Counted from the first letter of the stretch, positions 1 through 11,442 are shown. The stretch is 64,000 nt of DNA from Legionella yabuuchiae (GCF_900640115.1 NZ_CAAAIW010000010.1:29286-93285), one strand, 5' to 3'. Notes: a model not told the origin generated them from the sequence alone. Numbers and translations: made by a program.

Positions 1-3000
1 AGAGGTGCCTCCTATTTTAAAAAAGTCATCGGTAACACCTGTATTCTTAATTTTTAAAACATCATTCCAAATAGCTGCAAGACGCTTCTCAAGATCGGTT
101 GAAGGAGGCTGGTCAACTTCTTTATCCATGAAAAAAGCTTCAGGTAAATTAGTTTTGTCCAATTTACCGTTAGCTGTCAATGGGAAGACGGGTAAGTGGA
201 TTAATACATCAGGTACCATATAATCTGGCAATTGCTCATGAAGCTGGGTTAATATATGGGCTGTAGTAATAGATTTATTGATTTCAAGTACAACATAGCC
301 TACTAGGAATTGGCTTGACACAGTTGTTTTGACAACCGCACAAGCCTGTTTTATTCCATCAATAGAACTAAGTGCCTGCTCGACTTCAGATAATTCGATT
401 CGATGCCCTCGGATTTTTACCTGGGAATCATTTCGACCAATATACTGCAGATTACCATCAGGTAACCATCGAACTAGATCGCCAGTTTTATAACGTCGCA
501 TATATCCTTTTTCAATATCTTCTGGAGTTGCCAGGGAGTTAACAGCAAATTTTTCTGTACTTAATTCAGGATTATTCAAGTAGCCACGAGCTAAACCTGC
601 TCCCGCAATATGCAGTTCACCTACGATACCGATAGGAAGCGGATTACCCTGTTTATCTAGCACATAAACCTTATAATTATTATAAGGTTTTCCTATAGAG
701 TGGGAGTTATTTTTACATAAATAATTAGTGGCTCCTACTGTAGCCTCGGTAGGACCATATTCATCGTATATATTGTCAATATAGTTTTTGATGTAATCTA
801 TTTGTTTTACATCACTTTGTTCACCACCTATAAAACAGGCATGTATTTTATGAGTAAGTAGTTCAAGTGGAAGATGATTTAAAAAAGAGGGAGTGGCTTT
901 TAAAAAATCGATTTTGTGTTTATTTAAATGATTTATATAGCGCTTAAATTCAGTGAGATGACCATCATAAATACAAATTTTTTTCCCGCAAATTAAAGGA
1001 AGCAAAGTTGTAGTCACTGATAAGTCAAAAGAAAGATTACTGGAGTAATCCATATTTTTAACATAGTGTAACAAGGGCTCCACATTCTTTAAATAGTTAA
1101 AAACCGAACTATGGCTAATCATTACCCCCTTGGGTTTCCCAGTTGTACCCGATGTGTAAATGACATAAGCCAAATCCTCCATCGAAGCCTTAATATTCAG
1201 ATTAGTTGAATTATGATACTTATAACACTCAGTATCCAATAGGAGCAGATGAGCATTAAAGCCACCTTGTAATTTTTTAACGAAACTGCTGTGGGTTATT
1301 ACTAATGGCGTTTGTGAGTCGTTCAGCATGTAGTTAATTCGTGCGCTAGGATATTCTGGATCGACAGGTAAGTAAGCTGCACCTGTTTTCATGATCGCTA
1401 ATAGTGTAATAATCATTTCCATACCTCTATTCAGGCATAGAGCGATAATGGTATTAGATTTTAGGACGGCTTTCGACCGAAGGTATCTAGCTAATTGATT
1501 GGCTTTTTCATTGAGTTGAAAATAGGTCATTTGATTGTTTTGATGAACAAGGGCGATATGATGCGGGGCTTTTAAAACCTGATCTTCAAACAGTTGCTCA
1601 ATTCTTTTATAATCTAGAAAGTCCCTGTCGGTGTTATTCCACTGATAAACAGTCTGATGGTATTCTTCCTTGCTGATAATTAAAATATCTTTAATAAGTT
1701 GATGAGGGTTTTCACACATTCTTTCCAGTATATGAACATAGTGAGCAATAATCCGTTCAGCAGTTTCCCTTTTGAATAACGAAGTTAAATAAGTAAATTG
1801 TCCTTTAAATTCAGGACCGTTATCATTAATTAACAGATCAAAATCGAATTGCGATGCTTTAAGAAATTTGTCGACTTCATAAAAATCAAAATCTTTGTTA
1901 TCTATGAAGTTTTGCACTCTGAACATGATCTGAAATAGTGGGTGTCGGCCTGGATCACGTTCGATATTCAAAATTTCAACTAATTTTTCAAAAGGTAAAT
2001 CCTGATGCTTCTGTGCCTGTAAAACTGTTTGATGGATATCGTGAGCTAACGCTTTAATGCTTCCTTGAGGGGAAACAGTTTGTCTAATGACTAGCGTATT
2101 AACAAAAAAACCAATAAGATGTTCAATTTGACTGTAGTGGCGATTGGCGACCGGGGTGCCAATTAGAATATCCTCCTGTCCTGTATATTTGTTGAGTAAG
2201 ATATAAAATCCCGATAATAATAAAGTGTATTGAGTAACCTGTACGGTTTTGGCTAAATTCTTTATCTTCTGTGTAATTTGAGAATCGAGGGTAAAGAAAA
2301 TGCGATTACCCCGATAATCTATTTTTTTTGTACGGGTATAATCGCATGGAAAATAGAGTATCTCAGTATTTTTTAGTTTTTTCTGCCAGTATTTTATTTG
2401 ATTTTTTAAAATATCACCTTGAAAATAATCTCTCTGCCAAAGAGCAAAATCTATATACTGAATGGGGAGGCTACTTAAATTTAATGGTGTTTTACCGAGA
2501 TAATAATGATACAACTGAGCTAGTTCATCTATAAATATTGCTGAGGACCAGCCGTCAAATGCAATGTGATGAATGGTTATTGAAAAATAATAATGAACTG
2601 CACTACGAAAAATCACCACTCGAATAGGTAATTCCTGGCGTAAATCAAAATGCTGATTAATACGTTCTGAAAGCTTATATTCCAATTGCTGTTCGCTAAT
2701 AGTCTCTTCTAGGAAAATCAAAGGTAAATTAGTCACTTCTTGATAATATTCTCCTTGAGCATTTTGAAGATAAACAGTGCGGAGAATCTCATGACGAACA
2801 AGTATAGTTTGAAGCGACTTCTTCATTGCATCAACTAAGTCAGAAGCATTTAGTTTAATGCATAAAGGAATATGGTAGGCATTGGTTCCTTGCTCATAGT
2901 TTTCTATAAACCATAATCGCTCTTGAGCAAAGGATAGCGGAGCTGTTGTTCGCTCAGTGGCATTAATACGTGGAGCATTACCACTACCAGTTAGACGTTC

Positions 3001-6000
3001 TAACAATGTGGCTATAGTTTTATTTTTAAACAGCTCAGTAACCTTAATATGAAGCCCAGTATGGTTATTCAATTTGTTAACCATCTGTATTGCAAGTATC
3101 GAATTCCCACCGATTCTAAAAAAATCATCATTGAGACCGACTCGTTCGATTTGGAGAATTTCCTGCCATATTTGGGCAATATCTTTCTCTAGCTGCGTTT
3201 CAGGCGCTATGTATTTTTTTTCCAAACTGAAGTCAGGTAGAGGCAAGGATTGAAGATCAATTTTTCCATTCGCTGTTAAAGGAAAATGATTTAACTTAAA
3301 GTAGGTTTCTGGAACCATATAAAATGGAAGCTTAAGTTTTAACTGTTCGCTTATATAGCGATCGAGACTGATAGGCTGCGCCATGCTTTGGGACTCACCC
3401 AACATGGCCTTGTTAATGCTGCCAAAGGCAAGAGCATAGATGGCTTCATCATAAGGCATTAAGCCAATAGTACAAGAACCTATATTGCGTTCATACCAAA
3501 GTTCAGATATTCCTTGCGCCTCGAATCCTGCCTGAATATAGTGTTCAGGGGTATGTGTTCCCTCAAGGGCCAATATTCCCTCCGCATTAGCTAATAGTTG
3601 GCCTTGTTCGGATATTTGCATAAAAATGGATTGTTTTTTTAAATCAAAGCTATGGAGGGGGTGATGAAAATATCCTGATTGATTTACAAGCATTACCTTT
3701 TTTAGTGCCGGTGCTCGGTAAGGATTTAACAGATTATCAAAATGAATCGTTAACAGCGAATGATACATATCGTTTTTTTCATTTCTTATTTCAATGTCAT
3801 AGCCAATATTAAGATTCGTGAGAACTTGCTCTAAACAGTAAAGAATGTGTCCCATTTCCAAATAAGCTAACCGGGAAGATTTTTCTTGATACAAAGGCTC
3901 TATAGCCGGCAAATAGAGTTTGAAGTCAATTTTAAAAGAATCCACACTATTGCTGGAGTTAGTGTGTTGCAACTGATATGTCACAGGATTGTAGTAATAT
4001 TCTCCAGCTTCGACACCATGTATTCGTCTAGCAGGGATAGATAGATAGCTCTGGATTGCATAGGTACTCCCTCCCGAAGGATAAATATATTTAGGTGTTA
4101 TTTTATCCTTTAAAATAAGGGCACTTAAAGGCTGAAGTATGCTTGTTAATTGCCCAAGACAAATTGGTTTTCCAAAAGGCCTTTTCCAATTGTTCAAGTG
4201 ATGTGGTGCGGGTAAGAATGGTGTAGCATTCTTTTCATGGAGAAAATATCGGTAACTTTTTCTACGACGATATTTCTTTTCACATAATAAGGGGTTTAAT
4301 GAGTATTTCCAAGCCAAATCAGTTCTAATATTGTGCTGTTCAAGAATAAAATGCTCTTTATTCTCTTTCTCCTGTGACTTTTTAAATGAAGATGATAATA
4401 AATAAGCAATCAGACGGTTTTCATGTACCCGAGTTAACGCACCATCAATGCCTTCTAATTGAGTGAGATGATGCGATATTTCCTCAAGTTCTACTCGATA
4501 TCCATTAAGCTTGACTTGAAAATCCTTACGGCCTTGAAAAATTATATAGCCGTCTTGATGCCATTTACCTGAGTCCCCGGTTTTATAAAGTCTTCCCAAA
4601 TCAGAATGATTAATAAAGCGTGCTTGACTTTTTTCCTCATCGTTCCAATAGCCAAGTGCAACCCCCATCCCCCCTATATGAATTTCACCGGTTACATCAA
4701 CAGGACATTGTTCTTGAAAGCTATTAAGAACATACATTTTCTGATTAGGCATCGCGTAACCATAAGGAATCGATGCCCATTCAGATTGGATGTTCTTTAT
4801 TTCATACCATATCGACCATATAGCACCCTCTGTGGCGCCCCCCAGACTCATTATAGTGGCATTTTTAGTTAGTGATTTAAGCTGGTTTGGTAATTGCAAA
4901 GGAATCCAGTCACCGCTTAATAAAATAGTGGTTAACGGTGTTAATAATTTCCCTCTATCTGTAACGTAAACTGCCAGCAGTTGCATTAATTGAGGAACAG
5001 TATTCCATAAAGTAATTTGATAAGTAACGATTAATTCATACCAATGGGAAGGCTCTTTTATTTGTTCCTGATCGGGAAATACCACTGTTCCGGCTGCACC
5101 AAGTACACCAAAAATGTCATAAACAGATAAATCAAAACCCAAATCGGACAGGGCTAAAATTTTATCAGTTGATTTTATTTGAAAACGATTATTGACAGCA
5201 GTAATCGTATTAACAGCTGCTTGATGAGCAATGGTAACCCCTTTTGGTTTTCCTGTGCTTCCTGATGTGTATATAACATAAGCAACATCGTCGAAATTAA
5301 TCTTGGGTAACTGACTGTTTTTTATTGGCGGGGGTGAGTTAATCAGTGTGCCAATAATTAGCCAGCAGTACTCATCCTCAATTTGTTTCCCCTTAATATA
5401 ATTTGAAAAAGCCGATTGGGATATTAGTATGGTGTTAACAGCGGCTTCTTTTAAAATACTGCTGATTCTTCCTTCAGGCCAATCAATATGCAGTGGTAAA
5501 TAAGCCATCCCGCTTCTCATAATTCCCAAGGCCGCAACTACTTGCTGATAGCTTTTTTCACTTAAAATACCAATTAATTTCTGAGATTTATCGGTGATGC
5601 GCGAAAGCAGATGATGAGTGATATACTCACTAAAAAGATAGATCTCACCGTAAGTATATGTTCCCTGACTATCAATTACTGCGATCTGTTTATAAGCTGT
5701 TTTTACATGGGATAGAAACAGATCAACTAGGGTTTGTTTAATTTCAGGCTGGATGTCACTATTCGCCTTAGTAATAAGGAATTGGTCTTTGGTAGAAAGG
5801 GTCAATGGAGGTAGTGGCTGATCCCATTTCAATTCTGCAAACAGTTCAAGGACAGCACAATAGTCATCATGCATTTCTTCTATTATATGAGGAGCAAACA
5901 GTTGCTCGACATAATCCCATTCAGCAATAAATCCTTCTTCATTTTCATATGCTTTGTTGTCTAGATAGACTTGAGATGTCTGGCTTATCGAGTAACCATT

Positions 6001-8985
6001 GCCTATATGTCCATCTAAAGGTATAGAGTCTGTAGTACCCCCTAGCAAGCTAGTCAATACTACTGGTGATAAAGATTGTTCCTGACTTATTCCCAAATTT
6101 TTACGAATTAACCGCTGAAAATCAATGCCATCAAATAAATTATGCTCAATATCTTCCCATAATTCATTATGGACTTTTTCAATTCCACTATAAATTGTTT
6201 CATTCGGACTTCTTTTGAAATTAAATAATTCCAAAACAGTAAAATCCCCTAAAAGCTCATTAACTTGTTTGTGTAACGGCAACCGGTTGAATAAAGTCAA
6301 ATTAATACAAAAATGAGAGTGACCGCTCCATTTTGATAAAATGAGTCCGTAGGCATACAACACGACACAGGTAAGACTTAAATTAAATTGATAAGCCTTG
6401 TCCTTAATTAATTGCCATTTTTTTTGCTGAATAGTTGCTGATTTACGAATGAATTTAGGTTGTATTATCGTCCCTGGAATAGCCGCGAGTGGTATTTTGG
6501 CTTCAAAATTATACTGATCCAATTTATTAAGCCAATAATGTTTGGCTTCTAGATAAAGAGAGCTGGCACGTACTTCATGGTATTTTTGTACATAGTCTTT
6601 AAAGTTAATCTCAAGATGAGTGGTTTTTAAGGGGGCACTGTTACTGACATTGTAGTGCTGAGCTAATTGATTGAAAAATAACCGGATGCTAATGCCATCG
6701 AGAATTAAAACATCAATACTTATATGCAGTATTAATTGACCATTAACTTCGCTTAATTCAAAATCAAATAATGGCCAGCAATCACTTTGATATACTTTAT
6801 GCGATAAACGAGCGCGAATTTGGGCAAACTCATTTTGGGTAATCTGACCGTGTTGTTTAATTTTATAAAAGGGAACATCAGCAATAACGCTTTGTGACGC
6901 ATCCTGGAAAACAGTTCTTAGTGAACTGTGTATATTAATAAGCTGATTCAAAGCCTCTTCAAATCGAGCAACATGAAAATGACTAAAGAATAATTCAGAA
7001 TAATGATGTGCTGATACATTACTCATTTCAAAGTCAGCCAATCGGCCGTAGAGATAGGCTTGTTGAACATTGGTGAGCTCAAAGGGGAGATGCTCATCAG
7101 TAAACCCCTTTGTGATTAAAAAATCTTGGTATATAAAATTCCCCGTAGAGTGCTGAATTATGCTCAACAATTGGCTTATTGTTTTGTGTTTATAAATGTC
7201 TTTTACACTAACTTGCACCCCAAGTTCGAGATTGATTTGGCTGACAAGGCAAATCGCAGAGATCGAATTTCCTCCTAATTTAAAAAAGTCGTCTGTCAGA
7301 CCAATATTATTTATTTTTAAAATATTCTGCCAAATAGAAACTATCTGAATTTCTAAATCAGTCGATGGCGGCACATATTCGCTATTGGAAATAAACTGAG
7401 GATCTGGTAGTGCTTTCCTATCCAACTTTCCATTAATCGTTAATGGAAAACAGGTCAATCGAATTAATACATCAGGAACCATGTATTCAGGTAGTTTTTT
7501 TTGAAGTTGATTGAAAATAAAGTCATCATTTAATTCACAGTTAGACGCTATAATTAAGTAACCAACTAAATATTGAGTCTCATTTTTATATTTATTTAAT
7601 ACACAGGCTTGTGTTACTCCATCGATGGATGTTAAGACATGCTCAATTTCAGCCAACTCAATTCTATATCCACGAATTTTGACTTGGAAGTCATTTCTAC
7701 CTATGTATTCGACATTTCCATCAACCAGCCATCGTACGAGATCACCTGTTTTATATATTTGTGTACGGCCTTGTTTAATATCAGTGTCCGTAGCAAAAGG
7801 GTTTAAAATAAATTTCTCCGCACTATGAACCGGTTGATTAAGATAACCTCGATTCAAATGTGGAGCTGCAATATAAAGCTCTCCAATAACGCCAGGAGGC
7901 ACAGGTTTTTTATATTTATCTAAAATATAAAAAACAATATTATTGATGGGTTTACCAATATGGATTAGATCTGCATTGGCTGGAATGTCGCTATAAGCGC
8001 TCACATCGATAGCGACTTCAGTGGGACCATATAAATTATGCAGTTTTACTGTTGGAAATAATTGTTTAAACTGGTTAGCAAGTCTGACAGGTAATGCTTC
8101 TCCACTGCAAAATACATCACTGATGCCGCTTAGATTCTTTGTTTTATTGATTGTTAAACCAGAAAGAAACGCGCTAAGCATGGTGGGTACAAAGTGTAAT
8201 TTGCTAATTTTTTCGCTTTCGATAATGTTATACAAATATTCCACATCTTTATGACCGTTGGTTTTGGCAAAAACTAGTCTGCTGCCAGCGATAAGAGGCA
8301 AAAGTAATTCCCAAACTGAAACGTCAAAAACGAAAGGGGTCTTTTGAAGCACGTTATCATGTGAAGAAAAAGCATAGGTATCTTTTTGCCATAATAATCG
8401 ATTAACTAACAGGGAATGGATTGTCGTAGCACCTTTAGGCTGACCAGTAGTACCTGATGTGTAAATAACATAAGCTAAATTTTCTCCTGTACATTGTGTA
8501 AATAAATTTGAGGTTGAATAAGAGCTATAATTGCAGCGATCCAATACCACTATATGAGCCGATGTTAGGGCTTCTAATTGGGGATGAAAGGTTGATTGGG
8601 TAAGCAGCAGCTGTGCCTTGGTATCTTCCAAAATATAACCTATTCGTTCCTGGGGGTATCCCGGATCGATAGGAACGTAAGCACCATTTGCTTTCATAAT
8701 AGCGAGTATGCCAATGATCATATCCAGGCCTCTGTTCAAGCAGATTGCTATTAAGGTATCCGGATTAATAATGGCTTGCGACTGGAGATATCGAGCCAGT
8801 TGATTGCTTTTGTCATTTAACGCTTTATAAGTTAATTGTTCCTGATGATAAATTACAGCTAGAGCATCAGGCGTATTTCGCACCTGCTCTTCAAATAAGT
8901 GGGTGATTAATTTATTATCCAGATTCTCTTTATCGGTGTTATTCCAGTCATAGTTTGCTTCTTGATAGTTCTTTTCTTTCAGCAT
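1..8985 (-). CDS. Non-ribosomal peptide synthetase, 3' end beyond window; A(Ser)-T-Cy-A(Cys)/Ox-T-C-A(Asn)-T...
   Basis: Multimodular NRPS, at least 2995 residues, open to the left edge. Approximate domains: A1 20-520, T1 540-600 (LGGNSI), Cy 632-1066 with the heterocyclisation motif DVLILDGIS, A2 1076-1520 and 1850-1920 split by a nitroreductase-like Ox domain 1550-1846 (PSGGSTYAIQSYL, then YLEMGHIL), T2 1930-1985 (DFFRIGGNS), C 2010-2410 (HHIAFDG, LCL type), A3 2436-2930, T3 at the edge (DFFKIGGTS). Specificity residues read by eye: A1 DVWHFSLID (serine-like), A2 DLYNLSLIW (the classic cysteine code), A3 DLTKFGEVG (asparagine-like). Cy+A(Cys)+Ox predicts cysteine cyclised to thiazoline and oxidised to thiazole, so the chain should begin Ser-thiazole-Asn. 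There is no condensation domain before A1, although the N-terminus keeps a post-C linker-like YDWNNTDK. It is the third gene of the operon, 54 nt after the 800-residue protein. The product is unidentified. Confidence 0.93.
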   Translation of the reverse strand, partial: MLKEKNYQEANYDWNNTDKENLDNKLITHLFEEQVRNTPDALAVIYHQEQLTYKALNDKSNQLARYLQSQAIINPDTLIAICLNRGLDMIIGILAIMKANGAYVPIDPGYPQERIGYILEDTKAQLLLTQSTFHPQLEALTSAHIVVLDRCNYSSYSTSNLFTQCTGENLAYVIYTSGTTGQPKGATTIHSLLVNRLLWQKDTYAFSSHDNVLQKTPFVFDVSVWELLLPLIAGSRLVFAKTNGHKDVEYLYNIIESEKISKLHFVPTMLSAFLSGLTINKTKNLSGISDVFCSGEALPVRLANQFKQLFPTVKLHNLYGPTEVAIDVSAYSDIPANADLIHIGKPINNIVFYILDKYKKPVPPGVIGELYIAAPHLNRGYLNQPVHSAEKFILNPFATDTDIKQGRTQIYKTGDLVRWLVDGNVEYIGRNDFQVKIRGYRIELAEIEHVLTSIDGVTQACVLNKYKNETQYLVGYLIIASNCELNDDFIFNQLQKKLPEYMVPDVLIRLTCFPLTINGKLDRKALPDPQFISNSEYVPPSTDLEIQIVSIWQNILKINNIGLTDDFFKLGGNSISAICLVSQINLELGVQVSVKDIYKHKTISQLLSIIQHSTGNFIYQDFLITKGFTDEHLPFELTNVQQAYLYGRLADFEMSNVSAHHYSELFFSHFHVARFEEALNQLINIHSSLRTVFQDASQSVIADVPFYKIKQHGQITQNEFAQIRARLSHKVYQSDCWPLFDFELSEVNGQLILHISIDVLILDGISIRLFFNQLAQHYNVSNSAPLKTTHLEINFKDYVQKYHEVRASSLYLEAKHYWLNKLDQYNFEAKIPLAAIPGTIIQPKFIRKSATIQQKKWQLIKDKAYQFNLSLTCVVLYAYGLILSKWSGHSHFCINLTLFNRLPLHKQVNELLGDFTVLELFNFKRSPNETIYSGIEKVHNELWEDIEHNLFDGIDFQRLIRKNLGISQEQSLSPVVLTSLLGGTTDSIPLDGHIGNGYSISQTSQVYLDNKAYENEEGFIAEWDYVEQLFAPHIIEEMHDDYCAVLELFAELKWDQPLPPLTLSTKDQFLITKANSDIQPEIKQTLVDLFLSHVKTAYKQIAVIDSQGTYTYGEIYLFSEYITHHLLSRITDKSQKLIGILSEKSYQQVVAALGIMRSGMAYLPLHIDWPEGRISSILKEAAVNTILISQSAFSNYIKGKQIEDEYCWLIIGTLINSPPPIKNSQLPKINFDDVAYVIYTSGSTGKPKGVTIAHQAAVNTITAVNNRFQIKSTDKILALSDLGFDLSVYDIFGVLGAAGTVVFPDQEQIKEPSHWYELIVTYQITLWNTVPQLMQLLAVYVTDRGKLLTPLTTILLSGDWIPLQLPNQLKSLTKNATIMSLGGATEGAIWSIWYEIKNIQSEWASIPYGYAMPNQKMYVLNSFQEQCPVDVTGEIHIGGMGVALGYWNDEEKSQARFINHSDLGRLYKTGDSGKWHQDGYIIFQGRKDFQVKLNGYRVELEEISHHLTQLEGIDGALTRVHENRLIAYLLSSSFKKSQEKENKEHFILEQHNIRTDLAWKYSLNPLLCEKKYRRRKSYRYFLHEKNATPFLPAPHHLNNWKRPFGKPICLGQLTSILQPLSALILKDKITPKYIYPSGGSTYAIQSYLSIPARRIHGVEAGEYYYNPVTYQLQHTNSSNSVDSFKIDFKLYLPAIEPLYQEKSSRLAYLEMGHILYCLEQVLTNLNIGYDIEIRNEKNDMYHSLLTIHFDNLLNPYRAPALKKVMLVNQSGYFHHPLHSFDLKKQSIFMQISEQGQLLANAEGILALEGTHTPEHYIQAGFEAQGISELWYERNIGSCTIGLMPYDEAIYALAFGSINKAMLGESQSMAQPISLDRYISEQLKLKLPFYMVPETYFKLNHFPLTANGKIDLQSLPLPDFSLEKKYIAPETQLEKDIAQIWQEILQIERVGLNDDFFRIGGNSILAIQMVNKLNNHTGLHIKVTELFKNKTIATLLERLTGSGNAPRINATERTTAPLSFAQERLWFIENYEQGTNAYHIPLCIKLNASDLVDAMKKSLQTILVRHEILRTVYLQNAQGEYYQEVTNLPLIFLEETISEQQLEYKLSERINQHFDLRQELPIRVVIFRSAVHYYFSITIHHIAFDGWSSAIFIDELAQLYHYYLGKTPLNLSSLPIQYIDFALWQRDYFQGDILKNQIKYWQKKLKNTEILYFPCDYTRTKKIDYRGNRIFFTLDSQITQKIKNLAKTVQVTQYTLLLSGFYILLNKYTGQEDILIGTPVANRHYSQIEHLIGFFVNTLVIRQTVSPQGSIKALAHDIHQTVLQAQKHQDLPFEKLVEILNIERDPGRHPLFQIMFRVQNFIDNKDFDFYEVDKFLKASQFDFDLLINDNGPEFKGQFTYLTSLFKRETAERIIAHYVHILERMCENPHQLIKDILIISKEEYHQTVYQWNNTDRDFLDYKRIEQLFEDQVLKAPHHIALVHQNNQMTYFQLNEKANQLARYLRSKAVLKSNTIIALCLNRGMEMIITLLAIMKTGAAYLPVDPEYPSARINYMLNDSQTPLVITHSSFVKKLQGGFNAHLLLLDTECYKYHNSTNLNIKASMEDLAYVIYTSGTTGKPKGVMISHSSVFNYLKNVEPLLHYVKNMDYSSNLSFDLSVTTTLLPLICGKKICIYDGHLTEFKRYINHLNKHKIDFLKATPSFLNHLPLELLTHKIHACFIGGEQSDVKQIDYIKNYIDNIYDEYGPTEATVGATNYLCKNNSHSIGKPYNNYKVYVLDKQGNPLPIGIVGELHIAGAGLARGYLNNPELSTEKFAVNSLATPEDIEKGYMRRYKTGDLVRWLPDGNLQYIGRNDSQVKIRGHRIELSEVEQALSSIDGIKQACAVVKTTVSSQFLVGYVVLEINKSITTAHILTQLHEQLPDYMVPDVLIHLPVFPLTANGKLDKTNLPEAFFMDKEVDQPPSTDLEKRLAAIWNDVLKIKNTGVTDDFFKIGGTS

Positions 8986-9039
8986 ATAAGTGCTTCTAAC
9001 TAGTATTTAGTATGAGTGATGTTTTATGTATCCATGTGC

Positions 9040-11442
9040 TCAGGATTTAATACACATGACGTTAAAACCCAGCTCCTCCGAGGTGAAAGTAATACGATAG
9101 GTGTCGATGTCAGGTAAGGCAAAGGCTGCATGAACTTTGGCGTAGCGATCAAATTGAGCATCATAACTGCCTTCAAGAATATATAAGGAAATAACTTTCT
9201 TAGCGCATGATCTTTCCCTTTCAATTAACTCTACCTTTAATTTATCAATATAATGACGCATGAATTTGGTACAGCTAATGTTATGAATATCTGGTCTTAC
9301 TTCCTGTTTTATTGTCTGGAATAACTTATTTCGCTGTTGAATGTCACTGTTGGTATATACTTGATCATAAATGATTTGATGATAGTTTTTATCTGGAAAC
9401 TGTTGGAACCATCTGGCAAGAATGGACTCCGAATAGTTTAAAAGAATATCTTCACGAAATAATTGTTCAAATAGCTCGGGGGCTTGACGATAGTAAATTT
9501 GAGCTAAATCAAAGGTGACACAAGAAAGTCGACCTTCTTTATCCATATGATCAATGAGCTGGACAATAGTGTTATCAGGAAACAGTACATTAAGCGCTCG
9601 ATTTCCTTCGTATACGATTTGATAATTATCTTGAGCGTTTTGACTGACAAAGCAGTCAAGTATTCCTTGACCTATACGGTCTATAAGCAAGCTATCTTCA
9701 GTAAGAATAACATCAGGTTCAAGCTCTTTTTGTACCAATAAATCATTATATTTTTTGTAATCAAATACATCACGCACATGTAAATTATCGATTAAAGGTT
9801 GCAGGGTGAATCCTATATTTGATTCCAATGCTTCGTTTTTTAATGTTCGTGCAACATCGATAGAAATTTCCTGATGAATGTCTACAATACGATCGGCATG
9901 TAAATGAGCATATAAAATATTTACTTCGAGAGTCTGGTAATACTGTAAATAGTCCTTGCACCGCTGAGTGAGGAAGTTAAACTCAGGGATTTGTTTGATT
10001 TGCTCCGAAATCCATTTGGGACGCTCAATAATTTCCAATTCATTAGGCTTAATATTGGAGAGTAGGATATTCCGTGCAGTGATAGGTATGGTAAAGGGTT
10101 TTATAAAAGTAGTCATCAGCCAAGCCAACGGATTATGTGCATTTTGATTGGCCAGATGTACTGCGTCACTAGGAGAAATAGTCTGCAAGGCAAGGCCATA
10201 GGAGTAAGGCGCTAGAACAATTTTAATAGGAAGATTGTTATCAAGAGTAATAATTTCACGCTTATGTCTTGAGCCAGTATGTCCTAAATAACTATTAAGT
10301 TCTTCTGTGCCACTGACAGAAATATGCTCTATTTTCTTATTTTGATAAATTAAAATTGCTCCACAGCCTATCGACATCAATTTTAATTGAATAGGACTGT
10401 ATTCATTTTCTTTAAAAATTTGGCCAATCACTAAAGATAAATAATATTTTGTATAATGATTATCAAAGATATATCCATCAAACATAGCAAGACCCATTTC
10501 CAGACCATAACGCATAATAAGGCTTGAGCAGATTCCACTTAACTCTTTTAATTTAGCTTGGGAAAGAGCTTCAGGGGAGTTTGAGGTGAGTAATAAAGAG
10601 ATATATGGATAATTAGTCCTTACTTCTCCAATGCTTGCAGGATCTAAAACTTTATATTTTGCTTCAGCAAGCGCCGAAGATCTTATGGGATAATATTTTA
10701 CAGAGAACTCACCCAAATTATGTTTGGCTGTATAGAGTTGGTAGTGACAATTTTTTCGTTTGGCAGATGCTTCTCCAAGCATCCGTTCCAGACCTAAATT
10801 GATATGTTTGCTTCTTCCTGCAATTGGTTTATAAGTATCTTCATTGCTGGTTAAGGCGGTATCAAGACCCAAATATTTGTTAAAGAGTGTTTTATACTGT
10901 TCCATAAACTGTTTTTTTTCAGTTACCGATAGTGAATGGAACTCGTGCAAAAGATGCTTGGTTAATAGCGACAAATCCATAATTTCACTAAAATGGTCGA
11001 GTTCTTGAAGGTACTCAAACCGTTCAGTCTGTTGTTGCTCCGTAGGTGACAAGTCGTTATAAAGAAAGCCATATTCTAATAAACTGCTGATATTTAACCA
11101 AAAATCAAGGCTAATTTTATTCTGACAGTTAGCTAAAGTATCAAAAACAAGGCAATCGGTGATATGAGATAGATTGCTTAATGATTGGTTATTTGTATTA
11201 TCTTCTACATATTCAATGAACTTTTTGCCGCCACCAGGATATGCAGTTTCTGAAACCAAAGAAAGATAATGATAAAAACTTTGCCAAATGGTATCAAAAA
11301 CTTTAGGAGGTAATTGTTGAGATATTTCTTCCGGAAAGGGCCCTATGTTATCAAGTAGAAAAGCATAATAAGCTCTTTTGTCTAACTTGTTGGTTAGGTG
11401 TTTAATAACTTTTTTCGAGATGAGGTTAACTGATTGATTCAT
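9040..11442 (-). CDS. Uncharacterised 800-residue protein in the NRPS operon
   Basis: I do not recognise this protein. It is 800 residues, soluble-looking, with no signal peptide or clear membrane segment and a mixed alpha/beta composition. I see no HHxxxDG condensation motif, no carrier-protein serine motif, no Walker motif and no thioesterase GxSxG motif. It sits between the ATP-grasp gene (52 nt gap) and the NRPS (54 nt gap) on the same strand, so it is almost certainly co-transcribed and part of the pathway. Because the NRPS starts with an adenylation domain, this protein could supply a tailoring, acyl-transfer or release function, but that is only positional inference. The AT-rich composition and codon use resemble its neighbours. 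Confidence 0.8.
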   Translation of the reverse strand: MNQSVNLISKKVIKHLTNKLDKRAYYAFLLDNIGPFPEEISQQLPPKVFDTIWQSFYHYLSLVSETAYPGGGKKFIEYVEDNTNNQSLSNLSHITDCLVFDTLANCQNKISLDFWLNISSLLEYGFLYNDLSPTEQQQTERFEYLQELDHFSEIMDLSLLTKHLLHEFHSLSVTEKKQFMEQYKTLFNKYLGLDTALTSNEDTYKPIAGRSKHINLGLERMLGEASAKRKNCHYQLYTAKHNLGEFSVKYYPIRSSALAEAKYKVLDPASIGEVRTNYPYISLLLTSNSPEALSQAKLKELSGICSSLIMRYGLEMGLAMFDGYIFDNHYTKYYLSLVIGQIFKENEYSPIQLKLMSIGCGAILIYQNKKIEHISVSGTEELNSYLGHTGSRHKREIITLDNNLPIKIVLAPYSYGLALQTISPSDAVHLANQNAHNPLAWLMTTFIKPFTIPITARNILLSNIKPNELEIIERPKWISEQIKQIPEFNFLTQRCKDYLQYYQTLEVNILYAHLHADRIVDIHQEISIDVARTLKNEALESNIGFTLQPLIDNLHVRDVFDYKKYNDLLVQKELEPDVILTEDSLLIDRIGQGILDCFVSQNAQDNYQIVYEGNRALNVLFPDNTIVQLIDHMDKEGRLSCVTFDLAQIYYRQAPELFEQLFREDILLNYSESILARWFQQFPDKNYHQIIYDQVYTNSDIQQRNKLFQTIKQEVRPDIHNISCTKFMRHYIDKLKVELIERERSCAKKVISLYILEGSYDAQFDRYAKVHAAFALPDIDTYRITFTSEELGFNVMCIKS

